From: an uncultured Desulfobacterales bacterium | Lineage (GTDB): Bacteria > Desulfobacterota > Desulfobacteria > Desulfobacterales > UBA11574 | Direction of reading: 5' to 3' | NCBI GenBank assembly: GCA_937925895.1 | Contig: CALANC010000359.1 | Span: forward strand, 1 to 10,867 | Length of the DNA: 10,867 nucleotides | Shown here: in pieces, positions 1 to 5,557 of the stretch | Position numbering within the stretch: the first letter of the stretch is position 1 | Layout: every line of letters begins with the position of its first letter | The notes under the pieces: generated by a model | What the model saw: only the letters and a program-made list of their open reading frames with translations | What the model was told of the DNA's origin: nothing | Database searches by the model: none | Made by a program: the position numbers and the translations under genes

Positions 1-1
1 A

Positions 2-691
2 ATCGACAAAGACAACACGACTATTGTTGACGGAGCCGGTTCACGATCTGCTCTTGAGGGTCGCGTAAAACAAATTCGGGCTCAGATCGACGAGACAACA
101 TCTGATTACGACAGGGAAAAACTTCAGGAACGCCTTGCCAAGCTGATTGGTGGTGTTGCTGTCATCAATGTTGGTGCTGCTACCGAGACAGAGATGAAGG
201 AAAAGAAGGCCCGTGTCGAAGATGCATTGAACGCCACCAGGGCTGCAGTTGAGGAAGGTATTGTACCGGGGGGTGGGGTTGCGCTGGTGCGTTGCCTGGA
301 TGTTCTTGAAAAAATTAAAATCAAAGCCGATCAGAAGCTGGGTGTGAAAGTCGTAATAAGGGCCATTGAAGAGCCCCTGCGCCAGATCGCAAACAACGCC
401 GGCTTTGAAGGCTCCGTTGTGATCGACAAAGTAAAGAAGGGAAAGGATGCTTTTGGCTTTAATGCGGAGACCAACACTTATGAAGATCTTATGAAAGCAG
501 GTGTTATCGATCCGACCAAAGTGGTTCGTTATGCGCTGCAGAACGCCGGTAGCGTGGCCTCATTGATGCTGACGACCGAAGCCATGGTCGCTGAGAAGCC
601 TGAAGAAAAGCCGGATATGATGCCCGGCGGCGCTCCAGGAATGGGCGGCGGAATGGGCGGCGGAATGGGCGGAATGGGCGGAATGATGTAA
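2..691 (+). CDS. groEL: Chaperonin GroEL, C-terminal part (5' end outside window)
   Basis: This is the C-terminal 229 residues of the 60-kDa chaperonin, which with GroES folds proteins in the cytoplasm in an ATP-driven double-ring cage. The frame is open from base 2 and ends at a TAA. Visible family hallmarks are [17 protein letters not shown] near the apical/intermediate boundary, then [22 protein letters not shown] (read in two parts, around residues 66-87 of the fragment), [18 protein letters not shown], and the Gly-Met-rich tail that ends GGMGGMM. Compared with the usual length of about 548 residues, roughly the first 320 are missing because the window starts inside the gene, not because the gene is broken. 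The tail is encoded by a run of near-identical GGCGGAATG units. groES would be expected upstream of the window. Identification is firm. Confidence 0.97.
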   Translation: MDKDNTTIVDGAGSRSALEGRVKQIRAQIDETTSDYDREKLQERLAKLIGGVAVINVGAATETEMKEKKARVEDALNATRAAVEEGIVPGGGVALVRCLDVLEKIKIKADQKLGVKVVIRAIEEPLRQIANNAGFEGSVVIDKVKKGKDAFGFNAETNTYEDLMKAGVIDPTKVVRYALQNAGSVASLMLTTEAMVAEKPEEKPDMMPGGAPGMGGGMGGGMGGMGGMM

Positions 692-728
692 AAACGCCTT
701 CCATTTAAAGCTCACGAAATTTCAATAT

Positions 729-770
729 AAAAGGCCCTCATGTTGTATCGCATGAGGGCCTTTTTATATT
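729..770 (+). terminator. Rho-independent terminator after groEL
   Basis: A perfect 10-bp stem, GGCCCTCATG (733-742) with CATGAGGGCC (751-760), encloses an 8-base loop and is followed by TTTTT. The A-run before the stem and the T-run plus ATATT after it also pair, with a single-base bulge, so the structure could also stop transcription coming from the other direction. It lies 41 bases after the groEL stop. Confidence 0.92.
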
Positions 771-830
771 TAGGCTGCAAATTCGACATCTCATTGATGC
801 CGGCAAGATTAGTGATCCCTGGGTTATATT

Positions 831-1014
831 TAAGGTCATACCATTTTCTTCAAGGCGATATGAACCACGCCGTGCCGGGTGACCCAATATTTGGGATTGA
901 ACAAACAGCTGAGGAGTTGAAAAAGTGCGTACCATCAATCCCAAATATTTGGGTCACTGTGAAAGGCGGAGAAATTGATAAGCATATCGCCTTTCAGAAA
1001 AAGCCATGACCTTA
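831..1014. repeat. Long imperfect inverted repeat 1 (possible MITE-like element)
   Basis: The outer arms 831-862 and 983-1014 match at 27 of 32 positions in inverted orientation. They begin TAAGGTCAT and end ATGACCTTA. A second pair of arms, 879-900 and 935-957, reads GTGACCCAATATTTGGGATT against its reverse complement with a one-base indel. The right inner arm contains a perfect 14-base palindrome, CCCAAATATTTGGG (940-953). The whole could fold into a two-tier cruciform or RNA hairpin about 184 bases long with a loop of about 34 bases. Both outer ends carry TA, which would fit a TA target duplication of IS630/mariner-type elements, but TA ends also follow simply from the symmetry. No transposase fragment is recognisable. 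Confidence 0.7.
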
Positions 1015-1031
1015 CAAAACCGGGGTCTCCG

Positions 1032-1249
1032 GTGAGGCTGGATATTGTTTTTTTAAGGGCAAAATATTTCCGACTTCATTGAAAAAAAGAAAATATTTCA
1101 ATTTATTCTGGCTAGGCGCAATGGAGGTGTCTGTTGAAGACCTATCATTCATTCATTAGTATTAAAGCGATATCGAAATTCTGGCGCCGTGACTAGGGCG
1201 AAAATGGTATTTTAAATTTTGCCTTTTAAAAAATATTATCCAGCCTCAC
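1032..1249. repeat. Long imperfect inverted repeat 2 (possible MITE-like element)
   Basis: The terminal arms 1032-1065 and 1216-1249 match at 30 of 34 positions in inverted orientation. The tips are GTGAGGCTGGATA and its complement TATCCAGCCTCAC (the inner bases of the arms are AT-rich). The interior of about 150 bases has no credible ORF. It contains a small hairpin ATTGAAA/TTTCAAT (1078-1102) and two copies of a TTCTGGC-containing segment near 1107 and 1179. No target-site duplication is evident outside the arms. The arms differ from those of repeat 1, 17 bases upstream, so the two appear to be separate elements that inserted side by side. Confidence 0.65.
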
Positions 1250-1308
1250 TGATCTGACGATTGCGATCAAAGCTAGGGTGCGAAACTTAAATGGTTAAAT
1301 TGAAAAGC

Positions 1309-1338
1309 TTGACAAACCACGCCGTTGCAGGTTACTAA
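1309..1338 (+). promoter_or_regulatory. Weak candidate sigma70 promoter for the LysM gene
   Basis: A perfect -35 hexamer TTGACA (1309-1314) is followed after 18 bases by TACTAA (1333-1338), which matches only three of six -10 consensus positions. It lies just past inverted repeat 2 and about 55 bases before the preferred start codon. The good -35 and the position favour it; the poor -10 does not. Confidence 0.35.
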
Positions 1339-1393
1339 ATTAGCAGGATAAGTGGATAAATTTACAATAATTACTAATAAATCGGAGTATATG

Positions 1394-2437
1394 ATGATCT
1401 GTATGAAAAAAATCCAGGTGGTAGCGTGTGCGTTTATTTTAACCGTCATGATCTTTTTTCCATTTCATCTCTTTGCACAAGAAGAGACCGGGGTTGTAGA
1501 GCAAGAGTCGGGTTTTTACTACACGGTTCAAAAGGGGGACACACTCTGGGATCTTTCGCAGCGATTCTCTGATTCGTATTGGCTGTGGCCTGATTTATGG
1601 CAAGAAAACAAGCAGATTGCCAATCCACATTGGATTTATCCGGGCGAGCGAATTCGTCTATTTCATCGTAAAGGAGCCGAAAGCTTTGCCATCAAACCGG
1701 AAAAACCTAAAGAACTGGCTGTTGTTTCAGAGCAAGAACCGTTGAAAGAACCGCCATATTACTATTACTCCCCGATTAACCGGGTTGGATTCCTCAGAAA
1801 AGAACCTGTGGTTCCCAGAGGGACCATTTTTAAGGTAAAAGATAATAAGGAACTAATAGGTATTGGGGATTTGGTTTATATCAAACAAAAAAATGATAAG
1901 GACCTCATCCTTGGAAACAAATATACCGTCTATAGAACCTTTGAGCCCATCACTGACGAAAAAACAAAAAACCTTGTCGGAACGCAGCACTTTCTGACCG
2001 GTGTTGTCGAAATTACGAAAATTGAGCCAAGTTTTGCCCTGGCCAGAGTCGTCCAATCTTACCGTACCATTGGCGTCAATGACCTGTTAATGCCGTACAA
2101 AAAACGGTCCCCCAAAATTTTCCTGACCCAAAGCCGGAAAGGGTTAAAAGGAAAAATAATTATATTCGAATCCCATGGGAACATCAGCGGAGATAACGCC
2201 ATAGCGTTTATAGACAAGGGGAGGGTGAACGGTGTAAAGCGCGGGCAGTTGTACAGTATTTATTATCAGGAAAGTCAGCGAATTAATCCGGAAAACAAAG
2301 AGGATGTTGTTCTTACACCGGTTGATTACGGCACATTTCTAGTTCTTTATACCGAACAGGAGGCGTCAACCGTACTCATCACCCGATCTGAGCAAAGTAT
2401 TTCCCCGCAAGCTACTTTTCAGAGTCCACCTCACTAA
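1394..2437 (+). CDS. Exported LysM-domain protein
   Basis: The predicted 347-residue envelope protein probably binds peptidoglycan through its LysM domain. Residues 1-28 form a signal peptide: basic MKK, a hydrophobic stretch to FPFHLF, then a likely cut after Ala28 (LFA/QEE). Residues 42-91 form one LysM domain (YYTVQKGDTLWDLSQRF ... NPHWIYPGERIRLF) of the variant with a Trp-rich insertion (YWLWPDLW). The remaining 250 residues have no family I can name; they look beta-rich and contain repeated GIGDLVYI- and GRVNGVKRGQLY-like segments reminiscent of flagellar-assembly/SH3-like folds. Start choice: GGAG at 1384-1387 is 6 bases before ATG 1394. ATG 1391 (3 bases away) and the ATG of MKK at 1403 are alternatives, and a GTG at 1352 would put 14 more residues ahead of the signal peptide. 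Such proteins are common in Desulfobacterota. It is transcribed alone and converges on the pilin gene. The LysM call is firm; the role is inferred. Confidence 0.85.
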   Translation: MICMKKIQVVACAFILTVMIFFPFHLFAQEETGVVEQESGFYYTVQKGDTLWDLSQRFSDSYWLWPDLWQENKQIANPHWIYPGERIRLFHRKGAESFAIKPEKPKELAVVSEQEPLKEPPYYYYSPINRVGFLRKEPVVPRGTIFKVKDNKELIGIGDLVYIKQKNDKDLILGNKYTVYRTFEPITDEKTKNLVGTQHFLTGVVEITKIEPSFALARVVQSYRTIGVNDLLMPYKKRSPKIFLTQSRKGLKGKIIIFESHGNISGDNAIAFIDKGRVNGVKRGQLYSIYYQESQRINPENKEDVVLTPVDYGTFLVLYTEQEASTVLITRSEQSISPQATFQSPPH

Positions 2438-2484
2438 AGTGGTTTTAAATGGTTGTTGAGCCAAGGAGCATTTTTTAAAGGTCT

Positions 2485-2973
2485 TTAGTAGGAGGGAATG
2501 ACGTATATAGCACCGTTCTCGTAAATCATGTAATGATATTCTTTCTTGCCGCTGACAGAGGGCCAATTCGAACCGTTGACACTATAGATCCAGGCATCAA
2601 AATAGTAGCCATTACCGGGGGTTGTGTAGCTTTCCCCTGAAATCCTACCCTTTACTTCCGATGACAAATTGAAAACGGCTGTTCTGGGGTTGCCACCCAT
2701 TGTTGCATCCCCTACCGGACCTGAACTGCCGTCAACAAATACGGAAAAATCGATGTCTTCTTGACCCAAGAATGCATCATTAACGGCGGTCATCAGATTT
2801 CGTCCTTCAGCATAAGCTTGGGAATCGCCCGCGCGTTGTTTAAATATCCCATAATAATTGAATCCCATGGCGGTCAGGATGCTGATGATTGCAATCACAA
2901 CGATGAGTTCAACGAGTGTAAACCCGCCTTTACCTTTGAGTGGCTGAAGGTTCATTTTTTGCTTTTTACCCAT
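2485..2973 (-). CDS. Type IV pilin / type II secretion pseudopilin-like protein
   Basis: This 162-residue protein is a prepilin of the type IV pilus or type II secretion class, processed by prepilin peptidase and assembled at the inner membrane. The class III signal is clear: a basic leader of 17 residues ending KGKGG, cut before Phe18, then FTLVELIVVIAIISILTAMG with the conserved Glu at mature position 5 (Glu22). The hydrophobic N-terminal helix is followed by a small globular domain of about 120 residues without cysteines, so it lacks the C-terminal disulfide loop of many major pilins. That fits a minor pilin or a pseudopilin better than a classic PilA. TAAGGA (2983-2988) provides the ribosome site. 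It begins 21 bases after the stop of the upstream membrane-anchored gene, so the two should be co-transcribed. It ends 47 bases from the convergent LysM gene, and I see no convincing terminator between them. The exact pilus subtype cannot be decided from sequence alone. Confidence 0.88.
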   Translation of the reverse strand: MGKKQKMNLQPLKGKGGFTLVELIVVIAIISILTAMGFNYYGIFKQRAGDSQAYAEGRNLMTAVNDAFLGQEDIDFSVFVDGSSGPVGDATMGGNPRTAVFNLSSEVKGRISGESYTTPGNGYYFDAWIYSVNGSNWPSVSGKKEYHYMIYENGAIYVIPSY

Positions 2974-2994
2974 GGCGTGTTTCCTTACAGCAAT

Positions 2995-3798
2995 TTATTT
3001 TGAGATTTTGTACCACGTTCCGTTGACATTGATATAGTCAATGTGACCTGTCTCGGGATACTGAATATTTCCGAAACCTACGGAGCCGTCTCTGTTTTTC
3101 CACACCAGAAACTCACTGCTGAGTCCTGAGGCAATAATTTCGATTTCGGTTTGGCTTGTATAAGTGATTATCTTTTCACCGGCAGCTTCCTTTTCTTCGG
3201 GAGGGGGAACCATCTCTTCGGGCTTTTTAGCTACTAAAGGCTTGTCTCCTTCCGGTAATAGTCCTAAAGGGAGTTGCGGTTTCGGTATTTTTGCTGCTGC
3301 AATGACAGGGGTCTCTTTAACAGTTGCCGGTTTTGAAGGTTTAACTGCAGCTCCGGCTGTTGGTGCCGCAGCGGGTTTTTGATCAACCATGGCAAACATG
3401 GTATCAGTTCCAAGTCTGATTGTTAAGCTTTTATTAATAGAGGCCACACGCATTTGGTTCCCGAAAGTGGTGCGTTTACTCAGGATGAAGTTGTCACCCT
3501 GTTGCTTATAATCCCAGTCAATCTCATCGATAAACGATTTGTCGCCGATATATTTGGGATATAAGGCGTTGATATTGGACGGATAGGATTTGTTTTCCAA
3601 TTGATATTGTTTTATCGCTCTCGCCATACTGTCCAATCCGGCTCTGGGGCTTTTTTTAGCGGCTTCTGTCAATTGACGAAAGGTATTTTCTTGATGTACC
3701 TTAACATCTTTTTCATTTTTAAAATAATGGTATCCCATGGATCCAGCACCCAGAACGACCACAACCACAAGCACAATGAAAAGATTCTTGCTGATCAT
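2995..3798 (-). CDS. Membrane-anchored protein with pilin-like middle and Pro-rich linker
   Basis: I do not recognise a named family for this 267-residue protein. Residues 4-26 form a single N-terminal membrane helix (very Val-rich). Residues 35-107 include LDSMARAIKQYQLENKSYPS, then a DxDY-like IDEIDWDY. This resembles the post-helix region of pseudopilins, where a residue-length 'how far along the protein' segment (NALYPKYIGD) follows a Tyr/Pro turn. Residues 141-205 form an Ala/Pro/Lys/Glu-rich linker, and residues 209-267 a small C-terminal domain (VWKNRDGSVGFGNIQYPETG, GTWYKISK). It lacks the Gly-Phe-xxx-Glu prepilin cleavage motif, so it is probably a permanently anchored accessory protein rather than a subunit. 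AGGTGA lies just before the ATG. It is the first gene behind the internal promoter at 3833-3860 and is followed 21 bases later by the pilin gene, which suggests a role in pilus assembly. That role is inferred from context only. Confidence 0.75.
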   Translation of the reverse strand: MISKNLFIVLVVVVVLGAGSMGYHYFKNEKDVKVHQENTFRQLTEAAKKSPRAGLDSMARAIKQYQLENKSYPSNINALYPKYIGDKSFIDEIDWDYKQQGDNFILSKRTTFGNQMRVASINKSLTIRLGTDTMFAMVDQKPAAAPTAGAAVKPSKPATVKETPVIAAAKIPKPQLPLGLLPEGDKPLVAKKPEEMVPPPEEKEAAGEKIITYTSQTEIEIIASGLSSEFLVWKNRDGSVGFGNIQYPETGHIDYINVNGTWYKISK

Positions 3799-3832
3799 AT
3801 GTCACCTATTAAGTAGATATAATTTTATTTAA

Positions 3833-3860
3833 TTTATAGTATTTATACGCCACCTGTCAA
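3833..3860 (-). promoter_or_regulatory. Internal sigma70-type promoter for the pilin pair
   Basis: On the minus strand a perfect TTGACA (3860-3855) is followed after 16 bases by TATAAA (3838-3833). Transcription would start about 28 bases before the ATG at 3798. The spacer and surroundings are AT-rich. It lies in the 94-base gap after the DUF4124 gene, where I see no terminator hairpin, so the two downstream genes could be read both from it and from upstream. Confidence 0.65.
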
Positions 3861-3892
3861 CTGAAAAGTGAACTTTGTGCCGCTGTCTTCTG

Positions 3893-4651
3893 TTATTTCC
3901 TTTGCGCCTTATTGTAGGCTTCGGCCTTTTCCTGAAACACCTTTGCCCGTTTCATATAGTCGGCACTGCGTTGGTTGAAGTCGGCCACCCTTTTTTTGTG
4001 GGCTTCGTATTTTTCAGTGGTTGAAAAGACATCAGTTCCTGCGACGATCGCTTCTCGCTCTTTGATCAGCTCCAAGTACTCTCTATCGAGATCATTCTTG
4101 GTTTTGATCAGAGTGTTGGCGACAGGTTCTTTGGGGGTTTGGACTTTAACAATCTCTGTATTTTCAATAATCATAAGCTCTTCAGCCTGTTTTGCATGAA
4201 AAGTATCGACGTTTGATTTAAGTTGGTTTACACGTTTTTCATAATCTGCTCTGCGTTCATTGAAACGGGCTACCCTTTCTTTGAAGGCCTGATATTCTTC
4301 TTCTTTGAAATTTTTTGCAGTTGAAAAAAAAGCCATTTTAGATTCAAGGGCGTCTCGTTCTTTCGTAAGTTCCGCATATTCTTTATCGAGTTCGGTTTTG
4401 GTCTTTTGCAGTTCTTCAGCCAGTGATGTCCCCGGCGGAGAAGGGAGATCGTCTTTTTGAACGTCATCAGCTTCCAACGTCTGCGCTTCTGTATATGGCT
4501 GTACGTTTTCTCGCTGGTTTATGGGGACGTCGGCCAGGTTGTCCGTAAAGCGTTGGACGCCGTTTTCGTCCCTATACTGGTAAAAATCTGCTGAAACACA
4601 TATTGGCAGCAAAATAAGTATAATAAAAATTAGCACCGGCCGTAGTCTCAT
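3893..4651 (-). CDS. Exported DUF4124 protein with duplicated coiled-coil
   Basis: This is a predicted periplasmic protein of 252 residues. Residues 1-21 form a signal peptide (likely cut CVSA/DF). Residues 22-42 show the start of DUF4124: FYQYRDENGVQRFTDNLADVP, a short beta-rich motif found at the N-terminus of many exported proteins of unknown function, often near pilus or cell-wall genes. The rest is mostly charged alpha-helix and contains a tandem duplication: residues 77-155 and 177-250 both read KTKxxLDxEYxELxKER ... FST ... KRVAxFNxRxADYxKR. The start is placed at ATG 4651 because a GAGGA lies 5 bases before it. An upstream TTG at 4663 is excluded because it directly abuts a GAGGAGG motif. 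It follows the selenoprotein gene by 47 bases on the same strand. A structural or scaffold role in the pilus system is a guess from neighbours; the DUF4124 start and the duplication are seen directly. Confidence 0.82.
   Translation of the reverse strand: MRLRPVLIFIILILLPICVSADFYQYRDENGVQRFTDNLADVPINQRENVQPYTEAQTLEADDVQKDDLPSPPGTSLAEELQKTKTELDKEYAELTKERDALESKMAFFSTAKNFKEEEYQAFKERVARFNERRADYEKRVNQLKSNVDTFHAKQAEELMIIENTEIVKVQTPKEPVANTLIKTKNDLDREYLELIKEREAIVAGTDVFSTTEKYEAHKKRVADFNQRSADYMKRAKVFQEKAEAYNKAQRK
3902..4423 (-). repeat. Internal protein duplication in the DUF4124 gene
   Basis: Two copies of a helical unit of about 75 residues, encoded at 4423-4187 and 4123-3902, are separated by a 21-residue linker. 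Shared anchors are KTK, LD[KR]EY, EL.KERE/D, VF/FFST, K[RK]RVA.FN.R.ADY.KR. The second copy lacks about 4 residues after the FST motif. The copies have diverged clearly at the protein level, so the duplication is old. Confidence 0.8.
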
Positions 4652-4656
4652 ATAAA

Positions 4657-4661
4657 TCCTC
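4657..4661 (-). promoter_or_regulatory. Ribosome binding site setting the DUF4124 start
   Basis: GAGGA on the minus strand lies 5 bases before ATG 4651. A stronger GAGGAGG (4670-4664) sits 12 bases before the same ATG. Together they rule out the in-frame TTG at 4663. Confidence 0.7.
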
Positions 4662-4698
4662 AACCTCCTCAGAAGGCTATTGACGTTAAAAAGATTCC

Positions 4699-5541
4699 CT
4701 ATTTCTTTTTAAGCTCTTTATCAATTAATACCTTGAACCCTTCCAGCGTCCGATTTTTTAGCTTTTTCCCGTTGACAAAAATTGTCGGCGTACCCCTTAC
4801 GCCTGCTTTTCTTCCATCCTGGAAATCCTGTCTGACTTTTGCCAGAATTTTAAGATCTTTCTTTTCTGTTTCAAACTTTTCTCGATTTAATCCCAGCTCC
4901 GTGGCGATTTCTTTGATTTTTTGATCATCGAGTTTGCCGAAATTATCGAAAAGCAGGTCGTGAAATTCCCAGAATCTCCCCTGGGTATCGGCGGCCATGG
5001 CGGCTATTGCGGCCTTGGTGGCGAATTTGTGTATTTTGAGTGGAAAGTTCTTGAAAACAATTCTGACCGATTCCGGATATGTATCGAGCACCTGCTCGAG
5101 CAGCGGTAATAGCTTTTTGCAGTACACTCACTGGAATTCACTAAAGACAACAACAGCAACCGGCGCATCCGGAGATCCTTTGAAAGGAGATCCCGAGATA
5201 TTGATATTTTTGACAAATTCAAGCGTAAGAAACTGAACCGTACGGTCTTTTTTGCTGCTCAATAAAAGCATATCTTCCGTCGGACCCGCCTTGATTTGAT
5301 CGACATGTTTTTCGAGCTTAATTTTTTCTTTCAAGCTGCCGTCGCTTGAATAGATAAGCAGATTCCCCTGCTCAGCCAGAACGTAAATAAATTGTCCGTT
5401 ACGCGATATGGCCACGTCAATGGGTGGTGTTTCGAGTTTCAAAGTATTTCTTATATCCCATTCAACCGTGGCAAAACCAGGTGCCGAAAACAGGATAACG
5501 ATTAACAAGATAAACATCTGAATAGAACGCTTTGGTTTCAA
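4699..5541 (-). CDS. Selenocysteine-containing DsbA-like exported oxidoreductase (TGA at 5130-5128 read as Sec)
   Basis: Read through one in-frame TGA, this is a 280-residue thioredoxin-fold thiol oxidoreductase of the DsbA/DsbG type, which would form or isomerise disulfides in the periplasm. Residues 1-24 are a signal peptide (KPKR, hydrophobic core, FSAPGFA/TV). Residues about 38-112 look like two beta-propeller-type blades (PIDVAISRNGQFIYVLAEQG; VDQIKAGPTEDMLLLSSKKD). Residues 115-280 are the DsbA-like domain: GSPDAPVAVVVFSEFQ, then Sec138-Val-Tyr-Cys141-Lys-Lys, the helical insert (RFWEFHDLLFDNFG), and the cis-Pro loop GVRGTPTIFVNG (Pro252). In relatives the motif is FSDFQCPYC, so the TGA falls exactly on the first redox Cys. 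The TTG start is supported by GGGAGG 7 bases upstream, and the ATG at residue 9 would remove the basic signal region. Neither half would work alone: the first lacks the fold and the second lacks a start site and a signal peptide. The gene follows pilY1 by 16 bases. Use of Sec is inferred from motif, frame and the SECIS-like hairpin. Confidence 0.85.
5084..5099 (-). promoter_or_regulatory. Candidate bacterial SECIS hairpin
   Basis: Downstream of the TGA, the mRNA can form a perfect 6-bp stem TCGAGC/GCTCGA closed by the tetraloop AGGT. Thirty-four bases separate the TGA from the loop, inside the 16-37 range reported for bacterial SECIS elements, and the loop has G at its second position, as required by the usual model. 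The G-rich loop resembles the GGTC loop of the E. coli fdhF element. Two further pairs can form below a small internal loop. A competing palindrome CTGCTCGAGCAG overlaps the 5' side but gives a less typical loop. Confidence 0.7.
5128..5130 (-). other. In-frame TGA, predicted selenocysteine codon 138
   Basis: The codons around it read Ser-Glu-Phe-Gln-TGA-Val-Tyr-Cys-Lys-Lys. Both sides stay in one frame, with coding-like sequence for 137 codons before and 142 after, so no frameshift is needed. The TGA occupies the position of the first Cys in the CxxC motif of DsbA-like proteins. Confidence 0.85.
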
Positions 5542-5548
5542 GCCTTTA

Positions 5549-5554
5549 CCTCCC
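5549..5554 (-). promoter_or_regulatory. Ribosome binding site fixing the TTG start of the selenoprotein
   Basis: GGGAGG on the minus strand lies 7 bases before TTG 5541, between the pilY1 stop and this start. It makes the TTG preferable to the ATG eight codons further in. Confidence 0.75.
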
Positions 5555-5557
5555 TTT

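Noticed and set aside
610..691. Tandem GGCGGAATG repeat at the end of groEL as a separate repeat locus
   Set aside because: It simply encodes the normal Gly-Gly-Met tail of GroEL.
740..1009. 89-codon plus-strand ORF between groEL and the LysM gene (and a 68-codon minus-strand one)
   Set aside because: It starts inside the groEL terminator and runs across the inverted repeat; its protein has no recognisable domain and there is no ribosome site.
1352..1393. GTG 1352 as the start of the LysM protein
   Set aside because: Its AGGA is only 3 bases away and it would put 14 polar residues ahead of a typical signal peptide; ATG 1394 has better spacing from GGAG.
2438..2484. Possible bidirectional terminator between the convergent LysM and pilin genes
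   Set aside because: Only a weak CCAC/GTGG pairing near 2426-2442 is present, and no T-run follows on either strand.
4699..5127. GTG at 5127 as the start of an independent thioredoxin-like gene
   Set aside because: There is no ribosome binding sequence before it, it would have no signal peptide, and it would begin inside the redox motif. Reading through the TGA explains both halves.
5128..5541. Genuine nonsense mutation (pseudogene) in the DsbA-like gene
   Set aside because: It cannot be excluded from sequence alone, but a random stop landing exactly on the redox Cys, as TGA, with a SECIS-like hairpin behind it and no other damage, is unlikely.
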